A DNA stretch of 64,000 bases, taken from the NCBI GenBank assembly GCA_021521415.1, contig JAIQDT010002999.1, positions 1 to 64,000 on the forward strand, given 5' to 3'. Positions within the stretch are counted from its first letter, which is position 1, and every line of letters starts with the position of its first letter. A program made the translations under genes and the position numbers. The DNA is from Bidens hawaiensis (lineage: Eukaryota > Streptophyta > Magnoliopsida > Asterales > Asteraceae). Below the pieces are notes generated by a model that worked only from the letters and a program-made list of their open reading frames with translations, searched no databases and had not been told where the DNA came from. Below, in pieces: positions 54,471 through 64,000 of this stretch.

Positions 54471-54740
54471 TCGGGACGAAATTCTCAAAAGTAGGGAATG
54501 CTGTGACATTTGTTAATTTTTACCGGATATAAAATGTAAACAATCTAAATATTTTAAATTATATAAAGTTTATCAAGTTTGGTATATTTACGAAGTTCAA
54601 GGGATTAAAGAATAAATAAACTTTAAAATCAGTTTCTATATATTAATAAAGTACATGGGGCAAAATGTAAATTTAATATAATAATAATAATAATGCAAAT
54701 TATCCCAGCCTAGCCCAGCCCCGTCCCTCCTCTTCTTCCC
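54466..54740 (+). mobile_element. PPT and truncated 3' LTR of the plus-strand Gypsy element
   Basis: TTCGGGACGAAATTCTCAAAAGTAGGGAATGC is split by function: the purine-rich AAGTAGGGA primes plus-strand synthesis, and the LTR begins TGTGACATTTG at 54502. Compared with 44458 it lacks about 155 bp after TTTGTTAATTTTT, has a shorter (AAT)n, and stops at CTTCTTCCC (54740), where sequence of the tandem array begins. About 1.1 kb of the LTR and the right target duplication are missing. Confidence 0.88.
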
Positions 54741-55189
54741 CTCGCTCGGGTCCATAGGGTTGAGTACTGTGGTCAGGTTATCACCCAGGTAAGGATTAGC
54801 GTCTTACCTTTGGTTCTTGGAACCGTTTTGCCAGTGCCCAACTCACAGTTTCTCACCCCTTTTCATATGATAGGGACATGCCACATAACCTATCCCTAAG
54901 GAGAACGAGTAAAAAACAACAGGTGGGAATTCTTAAGGAATTTCCCGAAAATAAAAGCAATCTAAATTTTGAAAAGTTTTCCTTGAATGTTGAGGCATGG
55001 CCTAGGAGTTTGTGTGTGTGTGTGCATAACAATAACTAATAAATAATAGTTAAATAATTATCTAAGAAAGCTGTAAACAATTTAATTTAAACACATAAAG
55101 GTAAACAGATAGGCACGTATAGGGTTCCTAAACATGTGTCTAGGCAATTTCTATCGACCTATCTTAAACCTTTGGCTATGATACCAATC
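54741..55189 (-). other. Truncated leader and mutated PBS of the left-most array unit
   Basis: Homologous to 59835-60280 at about 95% identity. The PBS on the minus strand reads ATTGGTATCATAGCC (plus 55174-55188), one base off the normal TCAGAGCC. It stops abruptly at 54741 against the Gypsy 3' LTR. Confidence 0.85.
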
Positions 55190-56961
55190 TGTCACACCCC
55201 AACCTACGGCGGAAATGCTGAGGCGTGAACTGATTATCACAGCTCTCAAGGTTACTATCATGCATTATTAAAAGTGTCGATATCTATTAAATAAATTTCC
55301 AAATAACAATTATCCATACAAAATTCAATTACACAATTACATATATCAATCAATAACAATATATCTTATTAAGTCTTTCTTCTATCATAAATCCTTAAGT
55401 GATCTTGTACTTAACATCAAACGAATACCTGCATATGCGTTGAAAATAATATAGTTTGTCAACACGAGGTTGAGTGAGCAACACACCAGTTCAATGTAAA
55501 AATAAAAATATGTATTTGCAACAAGTCATATGCGAATAACAAAATAACCAAATGAGCAAGTATAACTGAGATGTCGAGAAGTACAAAGCTATAACGACTG
55601 GCGTATGATCATACTGGACTGAGATTATGTTGGACCTCTCCGAATGCGAAAGCATACAAAGCAAATAAGCACATAAACAAGTAAGGTATAAGTTGTTAAC
55701 ACATAAGAAAAAGTTGCAGTTTTTTAGTATAAGTATATGTAAGAAATATATTTACGCATATGTCCTCAAAACGTGGAAAACAAGTAAAATAGGGGAATGT
55801 GGTACTCACCTCGATAGACGAACAAAGGTGAATGAGAATATTAAGAATGCGTGAAATCACGCATGAACGTTAAAGCCTAAAGAGGAACAAAGAGAAAACG
55901 GATACGCTAAATAAATATTGTTAGTTTTATAAATATATTTATATGTAAAGTTTACTTGTTATATATATACATATATTAAAGCGTAAATATTAGTTTTCGT
56001 GTTATTATACATACATATATGTTTACTTATACATACATACACAGACGAAAGACGCGAGAAAACACACGTTTTATGTCGGTTTTTAATAAGATAGTTTTAT
56101 CTAATTATTATTATTATTATTATTAATATATTAAAAATATAACATGAAAAATATGCTAAAATATCGGGGTGGCAGGGGGTCAAACCCGCGACCTGCCCCC
56201 CATAACCAACAGATTTAACCAGCTGAGCTACCATTGATGAGCAAACTAAAACAGAACAGACTAAATATAAACAAAATACGTTTCATCATAATTAACTATG
56301 AACCCTAGTAATTTCGATTGACCCAAATATGTTAATGTAAATCAAATCGGCCTTAGGGCTTTTGTTTAGCACTGAATTGCGATCAAAACTATATATATAT
56401 ATATATATTACCTCAACTAGATCTGAACGATGGTGAATGAGACCAACAGTGGCCGGCCAAACTTGATTACGAATGAGCTTATAAACGGCGATAATAATAT
56501 AATTATTTATTGGGTAATAATTGCGATGGAGAGAGGATGATGTGTGTGAATTTAATTGTGATTATATGATCGTTTATATAGAAAACCGATATTAGGGTTT
56601 ATGGCGTGGATAATAAGCTACGGCCCAAGTTTTAGAACCTTCTAAACGTCATTGAATGAGGGATTAAGTCCGGCTAGATGCGAATTTGGGTTTAGGAACA
56701 CCTAATTAAACGTTGGTTGACGGATTTGGGCTCAAGAACAAGTTAGGGTTGATAATTAAATCAATTTGGGTTCGGGTTGGGTTTGGATCCAAGTATAAAC
56801 GAGTTAGATGAAAAAAAAAATGAATAATAATATAACATATATTTATTTAATAACGATAAAGTAATAAACGTGAACCAACTTTATTGATTAAAATAATCTG
56901 AATAACAAAACGGGTCGGGTTCTAGTTCGTAAATCTAAACGAGAAAAACCGAGTTATTACA
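55190..56961 (-). mobile_element. Array LTR a (1,772 bp)
   Basis: The minus strand starts TGTAATAACTCGG at 56961 and ends GGGGTGTGACA at 55190. A TATA-like CTATATAAAC lies on the minus strand at about 56575. It contains a tRNA-like segment (56163-56240), a short TTA run (56105-56125), a donor-like GAGGTGAGTACC (about 55810) and acceptor-like ATGCAGGTATTC (about 55428). The part below about 55583 differs by about 5% from LTR b, while the part above is nearly identical. Confidence 0.9.
56163..56240 (-). other. tRNA-like segment inside array LTR a
   Basis: The minus strand contains GGTAGCTCAGCTGGTTAAAT (A-box consensus TAGCTCAGCTGG, as in many tRNA D-arms). About 30 nt later comes GGTCGCGGGTTTGACCCCC, a B-box-like T-arm, flanked by GGCAGG/CCTGCC pairing. 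Acceptor pairing is weak and there is no good anticodon arm, so it is not a working tRNA. It is a pol III promoter-like element or a tRNA-derived insertion. Confidence 0.5.
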
Positions 56962-57661
56962 GTCTCCCCTACTTTAGGGAATTTCGTCCCGAAATTAAGG
57001 GATACTATAGCAACAAAAATAAAAAAATACATAATACGGAACTTTAGATAGTTGAAGTAACGCTCTAAAGGAAAATCCGATAAGGGCACTTATATATAGG
57101 ATGTACCATCGGCGTATCCACCATGTCCTTATCATCTTTGCATTCGTACCGTTATCTCAACTACTTTCGGTTCTTGATTATGACACACAATTATTCGAAT
57201 CGTGGTTTCCAAGCGAGGACTTTGTAATTACGTATGCATCCATAATTACTTAGATCGTTGGATGGTCCTCATGACTCGTCCCATTGTGTGATTTACAAAA
57301 CGTTTAAGTAAAACATGATTTTTTTTAGGGAACAAAAATTTTAAGGAGTTTTAAATTGGATAACATCAATGCATAAAATAATTCCAAAAGTTGCAATGGG
57401 ATTTTATTAAGACATCAAAAAATATAGGTATTTGAAGAAGTCATCACTTATGAAGGTAAATAAATAAGATAAGAGTAAATTTTAATAAACAATCTATTGA
57501 ACCAAAAAGAAAATTTATTCATAAAATAGATTATAAAAGATAAATAGTTCAAATGAGAAATAATCCAAGGCCATAAGAGGCGTTACAATAATTAAGAAAA
57601 AGACAAAATATTCAAGATAGATAAAAGGGAATGGCAAGAGTCTTCACGGTCGCTGAGTGTC
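56962..57661 (-). other. 3' noncoding region and PPT of array unit 1
   Basis: On the minus strand about 650 bp of AT-rich sequence follow the gag stop, with several AATAAA-like signals (57380-57530), then CTTAATTTCGGGACGAAATT and the purine tract AAAGTAGGGGAGAC just before the LTR. No trace of pol is visible, which argues for an original gag-only design rather than a recent deletion. Confidence 0.8.
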
Positions 57662-59076
57662 TTAATTGACTTGACTTGAAGCACCATGAGGAGTTGCATG
57701 AGTAGGAGCGATTGAGGTAGATTGACTTGGAACAGCTTGAATAGGTTGAGCTTGCATAGCAGGGGCTTGAGAAAGGTAGGCTTGGTACACTTGAGCTTGC
57801 GGATGCGGAGCTTGATAGAGTTGGGTTAAGTAAGGTTGACTTGAATTGATAGGAGCTTGCAATACATGAGGTGGTTGAGTTTGAACTTGGTGAGCATGGG
57901 TCAAGTAGTAGGGTGTGGTCATGGTTTGGGCTTGATGGGCATGGATAAGTTGATGGCACACATTACGAAGGTGGTTTGGGTCTCCAAAATGATAGCAAGC
58001 ACGAGTATTAGGAGCACCGGGTTGAGCATGTGAGGTGGTTTGTGCACTAGGCGGGATGCGGCAAGTGTTAGCAAGGTGGCCATAAAGGTTGCATTTGGTA
58101 CATAGTCGGCAAGTGGTTTGGGGAGAGTAATGAAAGTTACACTTGGCACATAGGGGATGAGGACCAAGGTAAGTCTTCTTGTTTGGGGCAGTTTGGTTTT
58201 GGTTAGGAGGAGGTTGGTTATTAGGCTGGTTAACGGCATAGGCCTTACGCTTGTTGTTGTGGTTGTTGTTGCGGTGATTGTTATTGTAGGAAGCAGGTTT
58301 GGTTTCGGCTTTAGCATCAGATGTTAATTCGGTTTCAGTCTTGTCGTGATTTGGCTTGGAATCCTTGCGAGACAAGGTTCCATCCCTAACATGACTATCG
58401 GTGAGGGAAGCAGCTAGGTCCATGGCCTCACCGATGGTTAAGGGATCACGACTCATCACAGCATCACGGAAAATGATTGGTAAACCGCGAATGTATTTCT
58501 GAATGCCGCGGTTGTCGGGGGTTACAAGGTGAGGTATGATTCGGCTAAGTTCACGGAAACGGTTTGAGTAGGTAGAGTTATCCCCACCAACCTGTTTGAG
58601 TTCCCAAAACTCAGTCTCAGGTATTTGCAGTTCGTGTTCCGGGAAGAACTCCTTCTTCATTGCCTCCTTAAGTTCTTCCCAAGGCATAGATACAACCAAG
58701 TCAGACCCTTGGTCATTCCTCAGGGCATTCCACCAGATGACAGCTCGACCCTCGAACTTGCTCGAGGAGAACTTAGTTCGTTTGGCGTCCGGACATTCAC
58801 AATGGATGAAAATATTTTCCATCTCTTCAAACCATTGTAGCAATTTGGTGGCGTTTTCCTCACCAAGAAAGGATGGGGTTTAGTGCTTAGGAAGTTGCGG
58901 AAATCAGAATTGTTTGGTGCGGCCGAAGTAGCAGATCCAATGGAGTTGAGGCTTTGGATTTGCGTCATGATTGTGGGCATTGCAGCAGCAAATTCCTTTG
59001 TGATTCTAGCAGCCAATCGGCGATCGCGTGAACTGGATGAACGTTGGTAACGACGGTAATTTCTTAGAGACGACAT
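57662..59076 (-). pseudogene. Array unit 1 Gag (gag-only element)
   Basis: The start is at 59076 (MSSLRNYRRYQRSSSSRD, basic N-terminus). A frameshift near 58870 separates it from the 393-codon frame ending at 57662. That frame holds LLQWFEEMENIF, the capsid core (VIWWNALRND, PWEELKEAMKKEF, ETEFWELKQVGGD, FRELSRIIPHLVTPDNRGIQKYIRGLP), an Asn/Lys-rich linker, zinc knuckle CTKCNLYGHLANTC (intact), a second knuckle CYHFGDPNHLRNVC with Phe for the second Cys, and a long Gln/Ala/Pro tail. Gag packages RNA; this protein could serve an element whose enzymes come from relatives such as the one at 44458. The shift is shared with unit 2. Confidence 0.9.
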
Positions 59077-60280
59077 TCTATAGGGATCAAAAATGAGGAT
59101 TTGTAAGATGAAGGATAAATTGAGGAAATCATAAGAATAGTAAAATGTTTAATTATGTGAAAATAATGATGTTGTCTTAAGAAGTGAGGGGATTTGTACC
59201 ACAAAGATTAAATGTAAAAGATTATAAGATGAGGGGGGTACATTGCGTAAATAGTTGTTAAATGATGTAGTCAATAAGTTTAATGCGTGAAGACTACATA
59301 AGGAGTTAAGTCAGTTTAAAATGTATTTGTTTAAGTTAAATTTAGATTAAACCAACGAAATATAAATTATGTGTTGGCCTCCCATGAGCTTTCCATGGCA
59401 ATTTGAATGGCCCAACGAAACTACCGATTAAAAGGAACTGAGTTGGACATCCCATGAGCGTTACATGGCAATTTGATTGTCCCAACTAATTAACGAATTA
59501 ACAATGCAATGAAGTTACTCGGCCCAATGAGCGTGACATGGCGTTTTAACCGACCAAACTAAATAACGAACTATCGAAACAAAATTTGGGTAGTCAGAGT
59601 ATCTTGTGAATCACCACGTTTGATTACTCCAACAAAAATACGAAAACAAGTTAAGAAATGGATAGTCGGGATTCCCGACTAACCACTTAAAATAACGTAA
59701 AACAATAATTGGAAGGTTACCGAATTTAAGCCACGAACCACCGTGAATTCGGTTTAAAAATATTATAAGGAATGCAACCAATAATGTGGTCACGGTTGAC
59801 AGCTTAGGGTGTCAGTCATATGGCATTCATGGGTCTCGCTCGGGTCCATAGGGTTGAGTACTGTGGTCAGGTTATCACCCAGGTAAGGATTAGCATCTTA
59901 CCTTTGGTTCTTGGAACCGTTTTGCCAGTGCCCAACTCACAGTTTCTCACCCCTTTTCATATGATAGGGACATGCAACATAACCTAGCCCTAAGGAGAAC
60001 GAGCAAAAACAACAGGTGGGAATTCTTAAGGAATTTCCCAAAAATAAAAGCAATCTAATTTTCGAAAAGTTTTCCTTGAATGTTGAGGCATGGCCTTGGA
60101 GTTTGTGTGTGTGTGCATAACAATACCTAATAAATAATCATTAAATAATTATCTAAGAAAGCTGTAAACAATTTAATTTAAACACATAAAGGTAAACAGA
60201 TAGGCACGTATAGGGTTCCTAAACATTTGTCTAGGCAATTTCTAACGACATATCTTAAACCTTCGGCTCTGATACCAATC
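59077..60280 (-). other. Leader and PBS between LTR b and gag of unit 1
   Basis: Noncoding. At 59374-59575 there are three imperfect copies of a 65-80 bp unit containing CCCATGAGCGTTACATGGCA and CCAACTAAATAACGA. The PBS on the minus strand is ATTGGTATCAGAGCC (plus 60265-60279), intact. The part 59835-60280 is duplicated at 54741. Confidence 0.88.
59374..59575. repeat. Three-copy leader repeat (65-80 bp unit)
   Basis: Each copy has a CCCATGAGC(G/T)TT-CATGGCA block followed by CCAAC(T/G)AA-TA-CGA. The copies differ by about 15-20%. The block holds the imperfect palindrome CATGAGC...CATGG. Confidence 0.8.
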
Positions 60281-62024
60281 AGTCACACCCCAACCTACGA
60301 CGGAAATGCCGGGGCGTGAACTTATTATCACAGCCCTCAAAGTTACTATCATGCATTATTAAAAGTGTCGATATCTATTAAATAAATTTCCAAATAACAA
60401 TTATCCATACAAAATTCAAATACACAAGTACATATATCAATTAATAACAATATATTCTTATTAAGTTTTCCTTCTAGCATCAAACGAATACCTGCATATG
60501 CGTTGAAAATAATATAGTTTGTCAACACGAGGTTGAGTGAGCAACACACCAGTTCAAAGTATAAATAAAAATATGTATTTGTAACAAGTCATATGCGAAT
60601 AACAAAATGACCAAATGAGCAAGTATAACTAAGATGTCGAGAAGCACAAAGCTATAACGACTGGCGTATGATCATACTGGACTGAGATTATGTTGGACCT
60701 CTCCGAATGCGAAAGCATACAAAGCAAATAAGCACATAAACAAGTAAGGTATAAGTTGTTAACACATAAGAAAAAGTTGCAGTTTTTTAGTATAAGTATA
60801 TGTAAGAAATATATTTACGCATATGTCCTCAAAACGTGGAAAACAAGTAAAATAGGGGAATGTGGTACTCACCTCGATAGACGAACAAAGGTGAATGAGA
60901 ATATTAAGAATGCGTGAAATCACGCATGAACGTTAAAGCCTAAAGAGGAACAAAGAGAAAACGGATACGCTAAATAAATATTGTTAGTTTTATAAATATA
61001 TTTATATGTAAAGTTTACTTGTTATATATATACATATATTAAAGCGTAAATATTAGTTTTCGTGTTATTATACATACATATATGTTTACTTATACATACA
61101 TACACAGACGAAAGACGCGAGAAAACACACGTTTTATGTCGGTTTTTAATAAGATAGTTTTATCTAATTATTATTATTATTATTATTAATATATTTAAAA
61201 TATAACATGAAAAATATGCTAAAATATCGGGGTGGCAGGGGGTCAAACCCGCGACCTGCCCCCCATAACCAACAGATTTAACCAGCTGAGCTACCATTGA
61301 TGAGCAAACTAAAACAGAACAGACTAAATATAAACAAAATACGTTTCATCATAATTAACTATGAACCCTAGTAATTTCGATTGACCCAAATATGTTAATG
61401 TAAATCAAATCGGCCTTAGGGCTTTTGTTTAGCACTGAATTGCGATCAAAACTATATATATATATATATATTACCTCAACTAGATCTGAACGATGGTGAA
61501 TGAGACCAACAGTGGCCGGCCAAACTTGATTACGAATGAGCTTATAAACGGCGATAATAATATAATTATTTATTGGGTAATAATTGCGATGGAGAGAGGA
61601 TGATGTGTGTGAATTTAATTGTGATTATATGATCGTTTATATAGAAAACCGATATTAGGGTTTATGGCGTGGATAATAAGCTACGGCCCAAGTTTTAGAA
61701 CCTTCTAAACGTCATTGAATGAGGGATTAAGTCCGGCTAGATGCGAATTTGGGTTTAGGAACACCTAATTAAACGTTGGTTGACGGATTTGGGCTCAAGA
61801 ACAAGTTAGGGTTGATAATTAAATCAATTTGGGTTCGGGTTGGGTTTGGATCCAAGTATAAACGAGTTAGATGAAAAAAAAAATGAATAATAATATAACA
61901 TATATTTATTTAATAACGATAAAGTAATAAACGTGAACCAACTTTATTGATTAAAATAATCTGAATAACAAAACGGGTCGGGTTCTAGTTCGTAAATCTA
62001 AACGAGAAAAACCGAGTTATTACA
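60281..62024 (-). mobile_element. Array LTR b (1,744 bp)
   Basis: The minus strand runs from TGTAATAACTCGG (62024) to GGGGTGTGACT (60281); the terminal A has changed to T. From about 60646 upward it matches LTR a base for base except one substitution (61195 region). Below that point it shows about 5% differences and lacks 33 bp near 60474 present in LTR a. Confidence 0.9.
61225..61302 (-). other. tRNA-like segment inside array LTR b
   Basis: Identical copy of the segment at 56163-56240, with the same A-box- and B-box-like motifs. Confidence 0.5.
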
Positions 62025-62723
62025 GTCTCCCCTACTTTAGGGAATTTCGTCCCGAAATTAAGGGATACTATAGCAACAAAAATAAAAAAATACATAATAC
62101 GGAACTTTAGATAGTTGAAGTAACGCTCTAAAGGAAAATCCGATAAGGGCACTTATATATAGGATGTACCATCGGCGTATCCACCATGTCCTTATCATCT
62201 TTGCATTCGTACCGTTATCTCAACTACTTTCGGTTCTTGATTATGACACACAATTATTCGAATCGTGGTTTCCAAGCGAGGACTTTGTAATTACGTATGC
62301 ATCCATAATTACTTAGATCGTTGGATGGTCCTCATGACTCGTCCCATTGTGTGATTTACAAAACGTTTAAGTAAAACATGATTTTTTTAGGGAACAAAAA
62401 TTTTAAGGAGTTTTAAATTGGATAACATCAATGCATAAAATAATTCCAAAAGTTGCAATGGGATTTTATTAAGACATCAAAAAATATAGGTATTTGAAGA
62501 AGTCATCACTTATGAAGGTAAATAAATAAGATAAGAGTAAATTTTAATAAACAATCTATTGAACCAAAAAGAAAATTTATTCATAAAATAGATTATAAAA
62601 GATAAATAGTTCAAATGAGAAATAATCCAAGGCCATAAGAGGCGTTACAATAATTAAGAAAAAGACAAAATATTCAAGATAGATAAAAGGGAATGGCAAG
62701 AGTCTTCACGGTCGCTGAGTGTC
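62025..62723 (-). other. 3' noncoding region and PPT of array unit 2
   Basis: Same as 56962-57661 apart from one fewer T in a T-run near 62384. No pol. Confidence 0.8.
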
Positions 62724-64000
62724 TTAATTGACTTGACTTGAAGCACCATGAGGAGTTGCATGAGTAGGAGCGATTGAGGTAGATTGACTTGGAACAGCTT
62801 GAATAGGTTGAGCTTGCATAGCAGGGGCTTGAGAAAGGTAGGCTTGGTACACTTGAGCTTGCGGATGCGGAGCTTGATAGAGTTGGGTTAAGTAAGGTTG
62901 ACTTGAATTGATAGGAGCTTGCAATACATGAGGTGGTTGAGTTTGAACTTGGTGAGCATGGGTCAAGTAGTAGGGTGTGGTCATGGTTTGGGCTTGATGG
63001 GCATGGATAAGTTGATGGCACACATTACGAAGGTGGTTTGGGTCTCCAAAATGATAGCAAGCACGAGTATTAGGAGCACCGGGTTGAGCATGTGAGGTGG
63101 TTTGTGCACTAGGCGGGATGCGGCAAGTGTTAGCAAGGTGGCCATAAAGGTTGCATTTGGTACATAGTCGGCAAGTGGTTTGGGGAGAGTAATGAAAGTT
63201 ACACTTGGCACATAGGGGATGAGGACCAAGGTAAGTCTTCTTGTTTGGGGCAGTTTGGTTTTGGTTAGGAGGAGGTTGGTTATTAGGCTGGTTAACGGCA
63301 TAGGCCTTACGCTTGTTGTTGTGGTTGTTGTTGCGGTGATTGTTATTGTAGGAAGCAGGTTTGGTTTCGGCTTTAGCATCAGATGTTAATTCGGTTTCAG
63401 TCTTGTCGTGATTTGGCTTGGAATCCTTGCGAGACAAGGTTCCATCCCTAACATGACTATCGGTGAGGGAAGCAGCTAGGTCCATGGCCTCACCGATGGT
63501 TAAGGGATCACGACTCATCACAGCATCACGGAAAATGATTGGTAAACCGCGAATGTATTTCTGAATGCCGCGGTTGTCGGGGGTTACAAGGTGAGGTATG
63601 ATTCGGCTAAGTTCACGGAAACGGTTTGAGTAGGTAGAGTTATCCCCACCAACCTGTTTGAGTTCCCAAAACTCAGTCTCAGGTATTTGCAGTTCGTGTT
63701 CCGGGAAGAACTCCTTCTTCATTGCCTCCTTAAGTTCTTCCCAAGGCATAGATACAACCAAGTCAGACCCTTGGTCATTCCTCAGGGCATTCCACCAGAT
63801 GACAGCTCGACCCTCGAACTTGCTCGAGGAGAACTTAGTTCGTTTGGCGTCCGGACATTCACAATGGATGAAAATATTTTCCATCTCTTCAAACCATTGT
63901 AGCAATTTGGTGGCGTTTTCCTCACCAAGAAAGGATGGGGTTTAGTGCTTAGGAAGTTGCGGAAATCAGAATTGTTTGGTGCGGCCGAAGTAGCAGATCC
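62724..64000 (-). pseudogene. Array unit 2 Gag, partial (window edge)
   Basis: The 393-codon frame 63905-62724 is residue-for-residue identical to that of unit 1, including Phe in the second zinc knuckle and the frameshift just upstream (about 63930). The N-terminus lies beyond 64000. Identity over 3.4 kb indicates a very recent duplication. Confidence 0.9.

Larger units (their letters stand above)
54741..64000 (-). mobile_element. Tandem array of gag-only Gypsy element (LTR-gag-LTR-gag)
   Basis: The sequence starting CTCGCTCGGGTCC at 54741 recurs at 59835; later offsets are 5,062. On the minus strand the order from the right edge is gag, 3' noncoding plus PPT, LTR, PBS, leader, gag, 3' noncoding plus PPT, LTR, PBS, truncated leader. 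LTRs are shared between units. There is no protease, RT or integrase in either unit, so this resembles the gag-only nonautonomous class TR-GAG. The array continues past 64000. Confidence 0.92.

Noticed and set aside
57919..58317. 132-codon Thr/Pro-rich minus-strand frame inside gag (repeated at 62981)
   Set aside because: Alternative frame of the Gln/Pro-rich Gag tail; knuckle residues are in the other frame.

Overview
This is repeat-dense plant nuclear DNA. No host gene can be supported in it; almost everything is nested, broken LTR retrotransposons. Copia and Gypsy protein domains, tRNA-iMet-type primer sites (TGGTATCAGAGC), TG...CA LTR ends, GT-AG intron signals and AT-rich spacers all point to a eudicot. 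Two long open reading frames behind Copia pol/gag (9867-12840 and 30333-34862) resemble, from memory, a protein family that accompanies SIRE/Maximus-type Copia elements in daisy-family (Asteraceae) genomes, so Asteraceae is the best guess.

Layout. 1-1150: 5' part of a minus-strand Gypsy LTR. 1151-13384: Copia element E1 (plus strand), protease-integrase-RT-RNase H, interrupted at 2813-5058 by a solo LTR, then about 3 kb of noncoding DNA and an extra ORF. 13385-19305: decayed minus-strand Gypsy element (gag, protease, RT, RNase H, partial integrase, leader, PBS, partial LTR). 20133-22895: another Gypsy LTR. 22896-24298: unassigned, with a Helitron-like 3' end. 24912 to about 36150: Copia element E2, with both LTRs, PBS and gag, no pol, and an extra ORF of about 1,510 codons behind its own TATA box and intron. 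36933-37205: Athila-like gag scrap. 38855-41084: Helitron-like end and a MITE. 41635-44457: minus-strand Copia gag-protease element without pol. 44458-54740: plus-strand Tekay-like Gypsy element, split by a solo LTR at 49508-52511 with a perfect 5-bp target duplication. 54741-64000: tandem array (period about 5.06-5.09 kb) of a gag-only Gypsy derivative.

How the parts work together. The most interesting structure is shared by E1 and E2. Each has a colinear conserved noncoding block after pol/gag, then a dense array of short degenerate motifs specific to that element (CCATTCG/CGAATGG half-sites in E1, CGGGCAAGCTTTG-like in E2), then a TATA box, a leader, an intron ending just before ATGGC, and a large ORF. 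This suggests that the extra gene is transcribed from its own internal promoter. It recalls the pairing of anti-silencing VANC proteins with dispersed motifs in Arabidopsis VANDAL transposons, but that comparison is a hypothesis. In the Gypsy LTRs, an intron-like donor/acceptor pair recurs and, in two solo LTRs, encloses hairpin-forming tandem repeats. The tandem array on the right shows a sharp switch from about 5% divergence to near identity inside the LTR, as expected for unequal crossing-over between LTRs.
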